A stretch of 64,000 bases of DNA from Callipepla californica brunnescens (taxonomy: Eukaryota > Chordata > Aves > Galliformes > Odontophoridae), in the NCBI GenBank assembly GCA_023055505.1, contig JALIRH010000002.1, positions 34,915,733-34,979,732 of the forward strand, read 5' to 3'. Shown here piece by piece: positions 37,818-51,001 of this stretch. Each line of letters opens with the position of its first letter. Positions within the stretch are counted from its first letter, which is position 1. The position numbers and the translations under genes were made by a program. The notes beneath the pieces are model-generated. The model worked only from the letters and a program-made list of their open reading frames with translations, searched no databases and was not told where the DNA came from.

Positions 37818-39591
37818 CTTAGCAAGAGTTATCTACACACCAGGTTCAACTGCAGCCAACACTGACAATAAAACCACAGTTTAGCACCAGGAATTGGAAA
37901 AAAATGTCCAGTTATTTTCTCATTCTTCTTTTCAAATGCACAACACAAGCCGATGGTCACTTGGACTGCCTTAATACCCCTTAATAATTTACCAGCTGGC
38001 CTGTTTCTTGGCTGGAGAGTCAACTGCAGTCCACCAGGAGGTATCACAAGGTGAGGAATTACTTTCTTATTTGTGAATATATGTCACGTGTATGTTTATT
38101 ATGAAGCTACAACAGCATCTGTATGTCCATATTACTAAGTATATAAACAGCTTTATGGTGTTCATTACTAGTTTATAGTGGACATCAGGTGCTGTATTTG
38201 AGCAATGAACAAAGTAAGTTAACAAGTCCCTAAACCTGGTGCATGGATACTAACAGTCTGGAGAAATATAATAGCACATCAGGTTCCAAACTGAAGACCT
38301 GTATGTAATTAAGACACGTAACTAAAAGGAAAGAGAAAAGCAAAACCTCTTTAAGGAACAACTACCAGTTCTTAATGGTGCAGGTACAAACTGCATCTGC
38401 AACTGTTTTCTTACTTATAGGGCCAATGTTTTCAACTCAGTAGGAGGAAAGGCTCAGACTTATTTGTAACTGCTAATTTTTCAATATTATAATGTGTTGC
38501 TGACAACCAGGTATTAATGCTAATGCTTATCTGAAAGTTCCTAAATACATAACTTATCCTTTTCAAACAGTTTACTGTGTTAAAAGCTTAACAGTTTTAT
38601 CTTGAATCAAAATCCTGCCAAAAATGCAGTGAGCATCTTCAGTGCAATTCTCAGTCTTTTCTTTGGAAAGCAAACAAACTTATTACATTCCATAAGGAGA
38701 ACAAAGTCTCTAAAAGAAGACTAAATTCTTTTCTTCTCAAAGGCAGGACTGCATTAAAAAAGATTTTATTCTTGGCTCGAATATGAACATTTGGGAGCCA
38801 CCACTTTCAAGCAAAGACTCACCCACTTAAAGGCTGAAGCATTTATTTTGAAAAGCAGTGTGAAATTTCAGGGGAAAAAAAAAAAAACAAAACCAACACT
38901 ATTTTGCACTTCCCTGCTTTTGGTAATTCTCCAGATATGACAAAAAATAATCTCAAAATAACCTCTTCCCTATATAACCATTTTCTCATAGACATTGCCA
39001 AGTTATCTTACACCACCAGTGAGAATTTCTACAAGATGTAATGACTTCCAGACAAAGCAATGCTGAGTACAGACATTAAGTGAAAATTAAAAGCATTTGA
39101 AGTATTTTTGAAGACACCTGAGAAATGGGCCTGTGGAATTCACCTCACTGGACACCCACCATGCACTGCCTTGTTACCAGCCTGCTCAATACCACCAGAA
39201 GCCATCAGGTGAGTAAGACCTTAGCAGAGGGCCATGTGCCATATCCTCAGTGCCCAGGGCAGATGAGTTTGAGCCAGCCCTGCCACAAAGGACTATATTC
39301 TTACTGCAGCTAACAGTCCTCAGAGGAGCAACACTTCACTTTTGGATGCATACCAGGTACTGTAACGGTTTCCCCAGATCCAACCCAAATCAGCTGCAGA
39401 AAGGAAAAGCTCATCTAGGAAATTGAATCAAGTCCCTGCAGGGCTTTTGAACAAAGAGTATTACTTGTGTGTGTACGCATATGGACAACATTGTGTTATG
39501 GATGAAATACCAAGGGATGGAAAGGAGGATCTAGCCCTTAGTCTAGATGACACAAGCCTACACGGAGACATCCACACGTGTTGTTTACTTG

Positions 39592-39705
39592 GGCTTTAAG
39601 CAACTTGATCTAGAGGATGATGACCCTGCCTATAGCAGGGGGTTGGAACTAGATCATCTTAAGGGTCCCTTCCAACTCAAACCATTCTGTGATTCTGTGG
39701 ATGCT
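39592..39705 (+). mobile_element. CR1 LINE 3' tail fragment, plus strand
   Basis: Short tail: 'gcagggggtt-ggaactagat', 'catcttaagg-gtcccttcca', 'actcaaacca-ttctgtgatt' and 'ctgtgg'. The 5' part is absent or too diverged. The minus-strand exon candidate at 39728-39769 starts only about 25 bases beyond it. Confidence 0.85.
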
Positions 39706-39727
39706 GAGGTGTGCTACTTTCTCTTAC

Positions 39728-39769
39728 CTGCAAAGCAGTCTTGACTGTGACCTGAAAGTGCTCTGTAAG
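39728..39769 (-). CDS. Exon candidate, minus strand (42 bases or longer)
   Basis: Near-consensus donor TTTGCAG|GTAAGAG. Several AGs can serve as acceptor; the best tract gives 42 bases reading LTEHFQVTVKTALQ, and the frame stays open for another 14 codons to the right. The candidate at 40340-40404 joins in phase. Family unrecognised. Confidence 0.22.
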
Positions 39770-40339
39770 CTGCATTTGCAGCAGTAATGGAAAAATAGGC
39801 CCAAGAAGCTGAATATTTTGCGACTACATTCATTTAATACATGTCCACCTCCAACTAAAATTACAGCATCAAGCAACAGCTCACCTTTCTTTCTTTCTAT
39901 TTAAATACCTACACCCAGGAATGTACATAGGTGTAAATTAAGGCATTTTACTATACAGGTCAAGTCCTGACCTGTATATCTACATACATTAGCATAAAGG
40001 TAGAAGTACTACAAACATCAAAAAGGAAATGCTAATGAGTAGTTCAAATACTCATCCTAGAGATTGCTAGGAGAAAAAAAATGTTTCAGCCAAAAAAATA
40101 AAAAAATAAAAGGCAACTGAAAAGTAATAACTAAAAACAGAGACAGTACATAATTGGAATCTTCTCCCCATAAGACTTTTCCTTGTGAGAAATTAGCAAT
40201 TAGCTGTACTTTAGAAGACAACACACTAAACTAGGTACCTTCATTTTACATCACTTTGTATTTCATATGTATTTAGGCTGAAGACTAGCTACATAATTCA
40301 AGACAATTCAAATCTGTTTTGAAACACGTTTTTAATTAC

Positions 40340-40404
40340 CTGAAAATGCTGCACAAAGTTTTCCATGCAGAACGCATCCTTTTTTTCAGGAACACATCTC
40401 TTTT
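40340..40404 (-). CDS. Exon candidate, minus strand (65 bases)
   Basis: A T-rich tract ending CTGTTCTGACTTGGGAAG precedes 65 bases that end at the donor TTTTCAG|GTAATTA. The open frame reads KRCVPEKKDAFCMENFVQHF and is phase-compatible with 39728-39769. It is part of a 73-codon ORF that reads into both flanks. Family unrecognised. Confidence 0.2.
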
Positions 40405-40616
40405 CTTCCCAAGTCAGAACAGAATTAGTTAAAACAAAAATTATCACGCTACAGAGAACAATTAGGTATGTACGCTCTGTAATTTCTCGACAGGGGAAAG
40501 AAGTTCTTCTACAACTCAAGCTGCCAAAGGCTGCAAAGCTGCGATCAAAGACATTAAAATATCAAAAAGAAAAGAGACAGACGCTGGACAGCAACCCAAG
40601 GGCACACTCCCTGCTT

Positions 40617-40652
40617 TCTCAGGAGCTTTCAGATTCTCAGGAGCTTTCAGAG
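40617..40652. repeat. 18-bp tandem duplication
   Basis: Two adjacent copies of tctcaggagctttcagat, differing only in the final base. Confidence 0.85.
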
Positions 40653-43600
40653 GTACAAAGCCCAGCAAGCCAGAAGGAACCCAGCCATACTCCAGCACCA
40701 TAATTGCCTTCTCCATGTATTTACCAAACCACTCCTGGAGAATGCTCACTGCGAGTCCCAGTGAATTTTGTACAGTTGAAACCACATTGTTTCTTATGTT
40801 CTTGTTTATACTTTTATTATCTCATGACAGAAAGGCAGATCATGGATAATAATTACAAGAGCTGTTTGACATGATAAGCAAGATAAACAGAGCTAAAGTC
40901 AGGTGTATCATCTCACTGTCAGGGATTACAATGTCTACCAGTATGAATAAGCACTGACAATTGATTTCAGGAAAGTCCCAGCCTAGCAAGAACTGTGCAA
41001 CTATGTATAACTCCAGAAAACAATTTCACATAAAGGAAAGAAACTGTATCAACAGGTGACTGCTCCACTGAGTGGAGAACATGTGTTCTTCAAAATGCCC
41101 TGTATAATTGCCTAATAAAAGAAGGGTGTTAAGAAAATGGTGGTGAACTCACAGTTACAACTCCAGAATTGCAATGTAAAAAAGACTAATTACAATAAAG
41201 GATAGAACTATTTTATTACTTCTTGCAGTTCAATACACTGTGGTACCAAATTGCATTTAACTGGAGGAAAACCTGGGCACTGTTCAGTCTGGTTCAACAC
41301 TGAAAACAGCAGGTTTTATTTGCAAATAGTAGACAGCTTTCACAATTTGCACCAAACTGAATGAAGTATTCCATTAAAGCAAGTCACACTGATTAAGGAA
41401 CAGGTTTTGTTCCTCATTAGAAATTCAACTTTAAATTAGTAGAAGTTTGAAGCATGGGAAAGAGGTAGTAGAAGGTCTGGAACGTCACAGCAGCTAGCAT
41501 TGCATTAGACAGGATCTCTATCTCTATTGCCATAACACTAGTGTTCCTCACATAAGAATGCTCTTCCACAATTACTGCATTTGCTAAATAGCTCTGAAAT
41601 TAAAACAGTGTATTTACACATTTTGATCATGCGAATGGTAGTAGAAAACACCAGACAGACAATTCAAAATAGAATTCATGTCAACACACTGTTTGTCTCC
41701 CTGCCTTCCTGTCCCACCTGGATAGTGGCTACTCACGTTCAGAGCACAGCAGTGGGCACCACACTGCTGTCTCACAGCACTGTAGTGCCATTGTAGAATT
41801 ACACCATGATATCTTGCTGTAAAGTAAGCTTACTGCCATTAGTAGCATTTGGTTAGTAAGGATCGCAGTGACAGAGGTGGAGCACGCATCTGATTTCAAG
41901 CATGGGCAGGGTGCCTCACACCAAGCCCTTTCAGTAACAGGGACACAGAAGTAATATGGAAAACAAATGAGTTGATTCCAATAGTCAGAAGAGCATCATT
42001 TGACACTTTCATAACAGCTTGCAGATAATGAAAGCTCAGATAAAAAACTCTTACTAAACCCAGAGTTGATGGGGGCAGGGCTTCTCCTGGTGCATCTGGC
42101 CTCTTACATTTTAGGCCAAGCACTGATACTGCTGTTTAGCCAGCTAAGCATGAGTTAATTCAGCTTCTATGTCCCCAGAGCCTCAAATTCTCTAGTCTAG
42201 TCTTTAGGAAGACTGCTTAGAAATAGATCAAGTGCAAGGTGAGAATTAATACAAACATCTTCTGCATATGCCTCTTCACAATTGGTATGGATACTACTCC
42301 AAAATGCCCCAGGGCCTCACAGTTCCTGTACCAGGCACCAGAAAGATGAGCAGGGGTACCTGCAGAGCCAGGTACAGGTTCATATGCTTACAAAGGTGCC
42401 CCCTATACCAGTATTATACCATGGTTTCAGTCAGGTCCCTGAACTCCAACTTCACAGAAAATAAACCATTACCTCCTGGCCTCAAGGGAGACCTCCTTAA
42501 TTTTTTATTCACATTCAGAGCCTACTCACACTCCTTCCCTTTACCTTTGATCCCTCCAGATCCCTGTAACAAGACAGGTGGTTGAGAGGAGTAAGCCACT
42601 GGCAGAATTTTGCATTCTTATTACATTTAAGGGAAGGCATGCTGCAATAATCTTGTTCCATCTCATCAGCATTCCTGTTCTTTAGCATATTTTCTGAATA
42701 AAGCCTATGCAGGCAAATTAGCACGGTGATATTTCACATAGTTCTTGGTCTTTATGGTTCATTCTCTCACTTGCTAATGCTTCCTGTCAGTTGCCAGGCT
42801 CCTAGATCAGTAAAGGGTAATTTGCACATCTGCCTACTGTAGCAGCTGTCTTTTGAAAATTAGGATGGATGGCTTCACAACCCCAGCCACAGCATCAGAA
42901 CAGCCTGGAGATGTCAAACCAGAAGGTTTTTAGGATAAAGTGGGATCCACACATTAGAAAATCCAGAAGAGAGCATGTGATTTTTATCTTTAGGAGCTTT
43001 GAAATATCACTTTTAAAAGTTCCCTCCCCACTGGTGAGGGTCCAAAGATGCTCCAAGAAAGGCCTGCAGCAAATTTTTGCCCCAAGTCCTCCTGATATTA
43101 CATTTGCCGATTGAAAGACACATGCCCATTTGTGTGCATTTCTGCAACAGTACTTTTTCATTCATTTTAAGATGAAAAATAGATTATTGTGTGCAATCTG
43201 TTACTATTCAGATAGCAAAACACTGTTATGTCTGGTAGCAGACTTGCTGTTTTTGGCTTTAGGAGGTTTCTTTCTCCCCCTCTTCCTGTGAGAGGAAAGA
43301 TTTTCCCAAAGGATTAAAGTGACTTCATAAAACAAATGTAAAAACAAAGACACTTTTGTTTAAAGACTGTAAGTTTTGTTTTATGGGGAAAGGACAGAGA
43401 TGGAAGGAAGAATGAAATGACACTGACCATCTTTCAATTAAACAGGAAAAAAAAAGATCTCATTCCAAAAACAGAAACTTTTTGATAGCACATGCTTGCT
43501 ATAATAAGGAGGTTTTAAAAAAAATAAAGATTTGTTTCTAAATATACACACCTTAAGACAATCACTAGTGAACATCTCAAACTATCATAGCAAAGATCAG

Positions 43601-44511
43601 AGGAAAACATTTTCTCTTCAAATTCAAGTGCTTACACTGTGCATTCCTGTTTGATCTGCTTCATTAGAGTCAGTTTCTTCCCCTTACAGTCTACCAAACA
43701 GGAAGAAAGGAGAAAAAAAGGCCGAAATGTGTGGCTTTAAATATACAAAGATTTGTGGGATTCACTTCAGCTACAACCGCTGAAGCTTAACCTAATACGC
43801 ATCATTTCATTTGCTCAATTAAGACCCAATACTAAAGTGGGAATAATCCCTTGAACTTGCACAGCAAACATTACAAGATCAGAATTACAGTAACAATAAA
43901 TTAAGGAAGAACTAATGAAAGCATCAGAAAGCCTTCAGCAAAGCTTGTGTTGTGGTACTGCAAGGAAAACCTTGTGAGCAGAACGTCGCATCTGCAGATG
44001 TTCCCCATGCATTTCCAGAAACACTGCAGAAATTTCATGTCTTACAGAACTGAGACTCTAGTTTCTCAACAGAAGGTGTTAGTTAATGGAATTAGTTTAA
44101 AATAACACAAGCCAGAATTGAGTGAAAGCATTCCATAAATTCCCATTCACACTGCCTACCACTTAAATTAATTCAGTATTGCCACTCACCGCAGTTATTG
44201 TTCAACACACAGAAGTAACTCACTCGAAGAGCTCAACAGCAATAAACTTAAGCAATATCACAGCTTAGAAAGGCAAAACAAGTAAAAATCTTGCAACTAA
44301 ATTCAACACAGAAGTGGAATTCATCACATTTCAACTACTCATACCTACGTGACTGACTTAGAAACACTGCTATTAAGCCTGACTTTTTCTAAAAATAGTC
44401 TCACAGAGGTTTATGCATAAAAAGTGACAAGGAGTTCTTATTAGTAATCCAAACTACTGAGAGTGAATAGGAGAAATAACAGTGGCAAACAGGTCACGAA
44501 AGATACATGTA

Positions 44512-44527
44512 TATATGTATACATATA
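44512..44527. other. 16-bp perfect palindrome
   Basis: tatatgtatacatata reads the same on both strands and sits in a longer imperfect TA/TG-rich stretch. Probably simple-sequence in origin. Confidence 0.5.
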
Positions 44528-45424
44528 CATTTAGAAAATGCATATCATCATCTCAAGGACTGTTCACCCAACAATTTAAACAGTTCTCCTACACCCTAGT
44601 TTGAGCTGCACATACATAAATGCACCAGCACACACAAGAGAAACAGTTTCATTTCTAGGGAGGCATTGACCTCCCTGAGTAGCACACGCTGATAAAACTG
44701 TCAAATAGAAAAGGACAACAGCAAACAAAGGTCATTCTGAATCCAAAGGTCTGAGTCCACTCATGAATTTGGGTGGTTATTTAAGACAGGTTTGCCTAAC
44801 ACTGTGTAGAGGTACTAGAGAAAGATCAACACTGCTACCAATGGCCCTTTCACAAGGGAAGATGCTTCTCAAGCTTGTTCGTGCAAGGAAAAGAAACAGA
44901 AAAACACCAGGTGGAAACCTGAAAGAAAGGTACCAGCAAGCACTGGCAGGCTGAGGAACAATTTTCCTTCCCCTTGCTTCTTCCCGCAATTCTTCTCTTT
45001 TCCTTTGCTTTGGTTGTGAGCTACATAAAATGCCATATAATTAGCAGATGCTCATGCCTAAAAGGCCCTCCCGCAGTTTACGGCAGTGTTCTGCTTTGTT
45101 CCTTCCCCACTGTACCCTCTCTATATTCAGATATGTTCTTCTAAACAGTGCAACCCCAACCAGCTAATAGCTATCCCACAGTTACATCACAGTGATGAAT
45201 AAAACATGAGCTTTCCAGTTTAATTCGAACACACATTAATACGCATACTGAGTTCAAGTGTATCACAAGCAATTCTGTCATTTCCCTTTTCACTGCTTTG
45301 CTCATTCAATCCTTCCATAACTCTCAAATACAGTCTCTCTTGAGTCCTTCCACTTATGTGTGCTCCAGGTTTTATCTCCATCTCTTCAAACAACTCCCCC
45401 TTGCTCCAATCCATTTCTCTAGTG

Positions 45425-45525
45425 TTTCTAGTGGTTGGCGACCCAACCCCACGGCAGGGGGGTTGAAGCTAGATGATCTTTGAGGTCCTTTTCTGCCCAG
45501 GCCATCCTATGATTCTGTGATTTAT
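45425..45525 (+). mobile_element. CR1 LINE 3' tail fragment, plus strand
   Basis: Typical tail: 'ggcagggggg-ttgaagctag', 'atgatctttg-aggtcctttt' and 'catcctatga-ttctgtgatt'. Only about 100 bases remain. Confidence 0.88.
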
Positions 45526-45529
45526 CTGC

Positions 45530-47325
45530 TTCCCAGTCTGACCACAAACACAGCAGTAACAGCCAGAAGGATATTCCTTTCCATTTGCTTGAGCTGCAGA
45601 CAATACTGGATGTGGCTGTTATCTTCCCTGACCAATAAAATCTTCCAACATTTCCTCCCATTTCTTAATGCAGACTTTTCCAGGACCTCAAATTTGTAAC
45701 AGGAAATTATTAGAGCGATTCTAAAGAACTCAACAAAGCATCAGGAGATGTGTGCTCACTTCTCTGATTTGCTGGAGGCCGTTCAAATTTAGGTTGATTC
45801 TCTCCTTTATAAACCTGAAATAATAACTTATCCACCTCATCTATTAACATTTGGAACTTGAAGGCTGTCAAATAAGACACTACGCAAATGCAAAGGATAG
45901 CCCCAGTCTCATCATTTTTAATGATATACTCATCACCCGTATAAAAGAGCAACAGGAGCAAGTGGAAAAAAAAAAAATAATCACAATAAGTGAATAGCAT
46001 AATACATGCTAAAAGCTACCAAGACAATAAATTCAATTTTCCCTGGGATTGTTAAATTATTCCTTTGATGGCTCAACCCAATCTTTTCACGTTTATTTCC
46101 TATGGGGGAATGCTAGCACACTGAGCTCATTACACAGCTCCTCCCGAGAAGAAAGGAGAAAAAGGAAAAAACACATGTATTTAAAGCAAACATTAAAAAT
46201 TTGAACTATTAAAATTCAAGTAAACTACAGCGAGAGGAGTTTGCAGCTGGATTATTACTAAGGAAGTTAGACACCTGCCTTATAAATTCAAAACAAACAG
46301 ACATAAAACAGTATCAAGACACTGATCTTGCTTTGATGTACAAACATTCTCAAAGCATCTTACTTTTTTTAAATCATCCTAAAGATGCATCCGCACCAAT
46401 GACATACATTCTTCCTCCTTTTTAAAGAGTCCTCTTGAAGCTTCCAGAAGCCAGATTGTGTCTACAAAGCCCAGCCATGGGAGAGCTTACAAATGGGCAG
46501 GCCCCAACGCTCTAGTAGATCAAAGTCAACACGGTGGGGCCTTCAAATCACATACGCCTCCATTAAGCTTTCTATGAGGCACACACCTTCTGTTCATACC
46601 AGACAAGCCTCCAGCTGAAGGGAAATCCTGAACAAAGTGTCTGAGCTGCTGTGCCTCATGCTTCAGGGTGATCCTGGTGACTGGGCCTCCTTGGCCTTCG
46701 TGTGGCTCAGCACAGAGGATGGATGAAAGCACCCACCTGACGCGAGAGAACAGTCCTTACTTATTTACATGTTCATCACCCATCCTGACCTCCAGCCTGA
46801 TCTTTTCCACTTTCTGTCCCATGCATTTTAATTTGTGTTTATCTTTAATTTTTTATTATTTATACTTGATTCCATTATACACACACAAAAAAAAAAAAAG
46901 GAAAAAAGAAAAAGCAGTAGCTACTAATGGCATAGGTAGGAATTTTACTTGCTAAAAAAAAAAATCAATTCAATATGATGTGACTGGACTACACTTATTC
47001 TCGTCCCTCAAAAAGTTAAAGAAATAATAAAAAAAGCAGCCAATCCACTCACAATGCTTCTGCCGTGGAAGTACTTTTTATTTCCGTTGATTTCCCCCAA
47101 ACTTAGGGTAGCATGAATTACCTGAGCAGGTTCCCTTAATGGTCACACACAAACTTAAACACAAACTATGACTTAACAAACAGGTGGGAGGGTATCCAAA
47201 ATCTGACAGCTGAGAAATTCATTTTGATTTTTAATGTACATGTATTCTAACATTCATTCAACAAGACATCCAGTCCTCCTTCTGTATGACAAGCTTTTAA
47301 TCAACAATTACAGACAAAGTTCAGT
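45530..47325. other. AT-rich non-coding sequence
   Basis: A GC-richer patch at about 46440-46730 is open on the minus strand, but nothing is recognised in it. A-rich low-complexity runs lie at 46886-46915 and 46956-46965. Confidence 0.45.
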
Positions 47326-47329
47326 TTAT

Positions 47330-47900
47330 GACCTTCCCTCTTCTCTAAGAATCTGCCCCAGGGAATTTCTAAGCAGCTGCTACCCTCCTGTCTGCCCTAA
47401 CTAAGAGATAAAAGCCAGCACAGCTTCAGTTTTAGTCTCCATCTAAATCCAGGCTGCTTGTGTCCACCCTCTTTGTAGCCTGGATGTCCTTTCAAAAGTT
47501 CCACTGGAGTTTTATCTTCTCTGTACACAAGTGACCAGAACTGCGTACAGCACTTGACAGGAAATCTCCCTCACCAAATTCCACTGGTGACCACCACATT
47601 TGCTTTCATTTTTGCCCAGCACCAGTCATCCATGTTTGACTGAAGCATGTAAGACTTTTCCTGCAGGCCTCTTTTAAGGGATGACCTCCCAGCTGATAGC
47701 AGATGCGCTGTTAATAATCACTCAGCAGATAATCTCACTTTCAGAACTATTTAACTTCCTCTCATTCCTATTGCTTCAGTCATCATAGACATTTAAGTCT
47801 TCCTGTGCAACAATCCAATCTTCCTCAATGCTGACTACGCTCCCTTACTTCGCCTCATCAGCAATCACCCTTCACACAGATGAATCTCAGCTGGTATGAA
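47330..47900 (-). mobile_element. Degraded CR1/L3-like LINE fragment, minus strand
   Basis: Segments such as 'tgaccagaac-tgcgtacagc-acttgac' and 'atttaagtct-tcctgtgcaa', followed by 'caatcttcct-caatgctgac', match my memory of the reverse complement of old CR1-group LINEs (the 'non-responder' type segment upstream of the 3' tail). Identity is low, with many substitutions, and no ORF remains. The edges are approximate. It is older than the other CR1 copies here. Confidence 0.45.
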
Positions 47901-50790
47901 GGAAAGAAGACCAGCCCCCCAACAATACCCACCCCAAGCAGCAACTCTATCCATGCAGCCAGTTACAACTTCTTTTTTGGTGTCTCCCTACACTATCTCA
48001 CCTTTTTTTTTTTGTTAAGCCAATCCTCCTATTTCCAATTCTTAGTGTAGCACTGCAGAACTCAAATCTTCTACTCCTTTTGTCTACAACATTCAGTATT
48101 TACCCAGTAATAATACTCCTTTAGTCTTCCGTGACCTAATTGTAGCAAACCCACGATGCATCTTATCCTGTTTTCCACTTATCTTTGGGTATTTAATTAC
48201 TTTTTCCATTCCAAATTTGTTCTAAATCCCTGAATGTTATTAAGACCAGAGCAAGAAGCGTGAATAGATTTCATTCTTCTCTCATTATAAAATAAACACA
48301 AGTGTAATTATTTTGCTTTACTGCTATCACAGCCACTATATCCAATTTGACAGACAACAAACAACTCTTTTCTGTACCTGGCTCCAACAATCTGCACCAA
48401 CCCTCTGAGTCCTACAACAAAGCATCTTTGCTTCCTTTCCTTGACAGCATTAAATCTTGAAACAGGCATAAGACAATCATTTTTGTTATTTGTCACTCTG
48501 TCTTGCTCCCATATTCAAATCCTCATTTCCATAGGAAACTGGCCATACGTGGCTAATTTTGGAATTATTCAAGTCACGTATCCTTCAACTACAGACCAAT
48601 CTTCATAGTATCAAACCCAACTTCTCTTCCCTCCCATCTCTGTTAAATTTCTTCACAATCCAGCATTTGGAAATACACATTATTACTCCAGTTTCTGCCC
48701 ACTGACAGTCAATTCCCTCCTTCACTTCTTACAGGATTCCTGGTAACTTGTAGTATCTTTCTCAAGATTCTTACCCTCTTGCAGTAAGGTCTGCAGCTTC
48801 CTTGGCAAACTTTCCCTCCCACTTAAAGAGCAGATTCCGTGCAGATGTTATACCTTTCATTTAAGGCAATCCAACATACTTTTCTCCCCTCCAAACCCAT
48901 AGACATATAGGTCTTCAGCCTAGTGGACTTCACAAGCCAGTTCTTCCAACTTCACAGAACCTGTCCTTCTGAAACAAAAGCACCTTGCAGCTGACACATT
49001 TATCTCTCATTTTAATTCACAATGATTAACTAGTGTCTTGCAGAACAGAGCTCTGATGGAAACCAAGATCCAGTGTCAGCCACAGAGACATTCCAGAACC
49101 AGAGTTCAAAGATACGACATCCAGCTCTGGGCAGCGTGTACGTACAAGCTTTACTTCACTGCACATTCCACTACAGTTATTGTGCGAAAGATACCCCATG
49201 ATAATTAGACTGGATATCAATTAGTACAATGAAATATGTGACCAATTTTAGAAGCATACATACAAAAGGAAGACTTCTGTGCATTATGCTTTGGCATGTC
49301 AGCACCTTACCTCAAATAGGTTCTGTAGCTCTGAGCAACCAAAACATAATCATTACAGAGTCATGTTTCATACCTTCACACACTTTAGCCTCATTAAATG
49401 AAAGTCACTCTTCCAGATTTTGGAATATAACATGAACTTTTAGCAGCAAAAAAACTCATGCCCACTGTAAAACCACACATGTTTGGAGCCCCACCAGTAA
49501 CAACCTAAAGTGCCACCAGCCCCAAGGTGCAGGTAGAGGGGACATGGCAGGACCCACTCCAGCAAAATGACAGCAGATGAGCTCTATATGTGCCTGGAAA
49601 ACACCATTCTCCTCTTAGCTTTGACTCATGACAAAGTTTTTCTCATTACCTGCAGAGATGGCCTGGCACAAGGGCAGCTCAGGGCTATCAGTTTCATCAA
49701 GGCAATAAATCACCCCAAAAATACATTTCTGGTACACATACTCCTACACTACAGAGCAGTGAGGAGAGCACAGGCACCTGCTTGTTACCTCCTGCCCACA
49801 GAGGCTGTACCTACAGAAGGAAAATTCAATACCGCATCATGAAATATCAGATGTGATAGTTAATTACAGACCTTTATAAAATGGGATGCCTATCAGAGCC
49901 AGCATTCAGCTCTAACAGTCACCATCCCTGCAGAGTCTACCAGTGATCCTTCATCTACCTCTCTCAGCTGCCACCACCAGAAGCAGTCTGTCTCACCTGC
50001 TCGCACTGAAGCTTCGCAAAAGCTCTTGTCCACTCTCAGAACAGAAGAGCACTTTCCATCCCATATCAGTGAATAAGGTACCTTCTTTTTTATTTATTTT
50101 TTTATTGCTCCTGAAGCATTCAGAAGTGTTTTGTTAATTCTAAGCCAGCTGTGTGCTGGAGTGGTATGGATTACACTGACCTTTTCAGAGCTCTAAACTT
50201 CTTTAAAGAAGTAGGACACAACGTGAGACACAAGGCACCCTGTATGCCCACAGCGTGCCATGCACCAAGAACCAGCAGGCTCTACGGGCAGAACCACCAA
50301 CGAGCTGCTCTATAAACCACGGTTCTCATGGCACAGAAATACGGATGTGAAACGAAAGCACTAGCTCTAGCGCAGCACCATATTAAATCAAGAGATGCAT
50401 TTCAGCAGAGGAGCGAAGTCAAACTGCGAAGTGACCTCTGCAAAGCCACCCAGCCAATCAGGAGCAGACTTAAAAACAGAGCGTTTACAGCCATGCGATA
50501 AAAAGGTCCGCACTAAAGATGAAAGGTCTACGCTACAGATAAAAGTCATCTTCCTGCTTAAAAAAACACAAAGGCATCGTCATTTGAAGCACAAAGGATG
50601 TTCCACCCGTTAAGTACCCGAACGCAAATACCGTAGATTTTAAATACAAGCGCGGATCAGCATGCAAACCACCCTAACTGAGGTCTGTGCGAATTAACAC
50701 GATGGCACTGGAGACGCAGATGTGCCCACGCCCGGTCTTTTAAAGTTCTCACCTCTATTGTATACGCGTTGGACCATAGGAAACAGCTCC
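47901..50790. other. Non-coding sequence, pyrimidine-rich then mixed
   Basis: The stretch from about 47900 to 49000 is C/T-rich on the plus strand (A/G-rich on the minus strand) and may be further remnants of the old LINE. A 91-codon plus frame (49567-49842) lies in a GC-richer patch without splice support. CpG frequency rises from about 50200 towards the island. Confidence 0.45.
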
Positions 50791-50799
50791 GCTTCTTAC

Positions 50800-51001
50800 C
50801 CTAGCTGCGAGCGAAGCATCACTGCGCGAGGGCAGCAGGAGCTGGGGCAGCGCGGTGACAGAGGCTCAGCAACACCATGTGCTCGGCCCCATCCCCGTCC
50901 AGCGGAGCAAGCTCACACTCCTCACCGACCCGGGAAAACAACTCGGAGCAGCTAAGCCCTCCCGGCTGCTTTCTCCAGGGCCCTATGTCGTCCCCTGACA
51001 T
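50800..51001 (-). promoter_or_regulatory. Alternative first-exon candidate, donor at 50800
   Basis: On the minus strand the sequence GCTAGG|GTAAGAAGC is a good splice donor at the left shoulder of the CpG island. Upstream of it is a short frame (MSGDDIGPWRKQPGGL...) that closes before the donor, so this exon would be 5' untranslated or carry an upstream ORF. The transcription start is not determinable; the right edge given is only the start of that frame. Confidence 0.35.

Larger units (their letters stand above)
30723..39590. other. AT-rich non-coding sequence, probably intron
   Basis: No recognised repeat family apart from microsatellites at 32864-32912, 35156-35174 and 36717-36740. Several minus-strand exon candidates with splice sites lie here and are listed separately. 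The rest shows nothing I can name. Confidence 0.45.
39770..45420. other. AT-rich non-coding sequence
   Basis: Contains the exon candidate at 40340-40404, an 18-bp duplication (40617-40652) and a small palindrome (44512-44527). Frames such as plus 40365-40703 and plus 42268-42585 lack support. Nothing else recognised. Confidence 0.45.
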
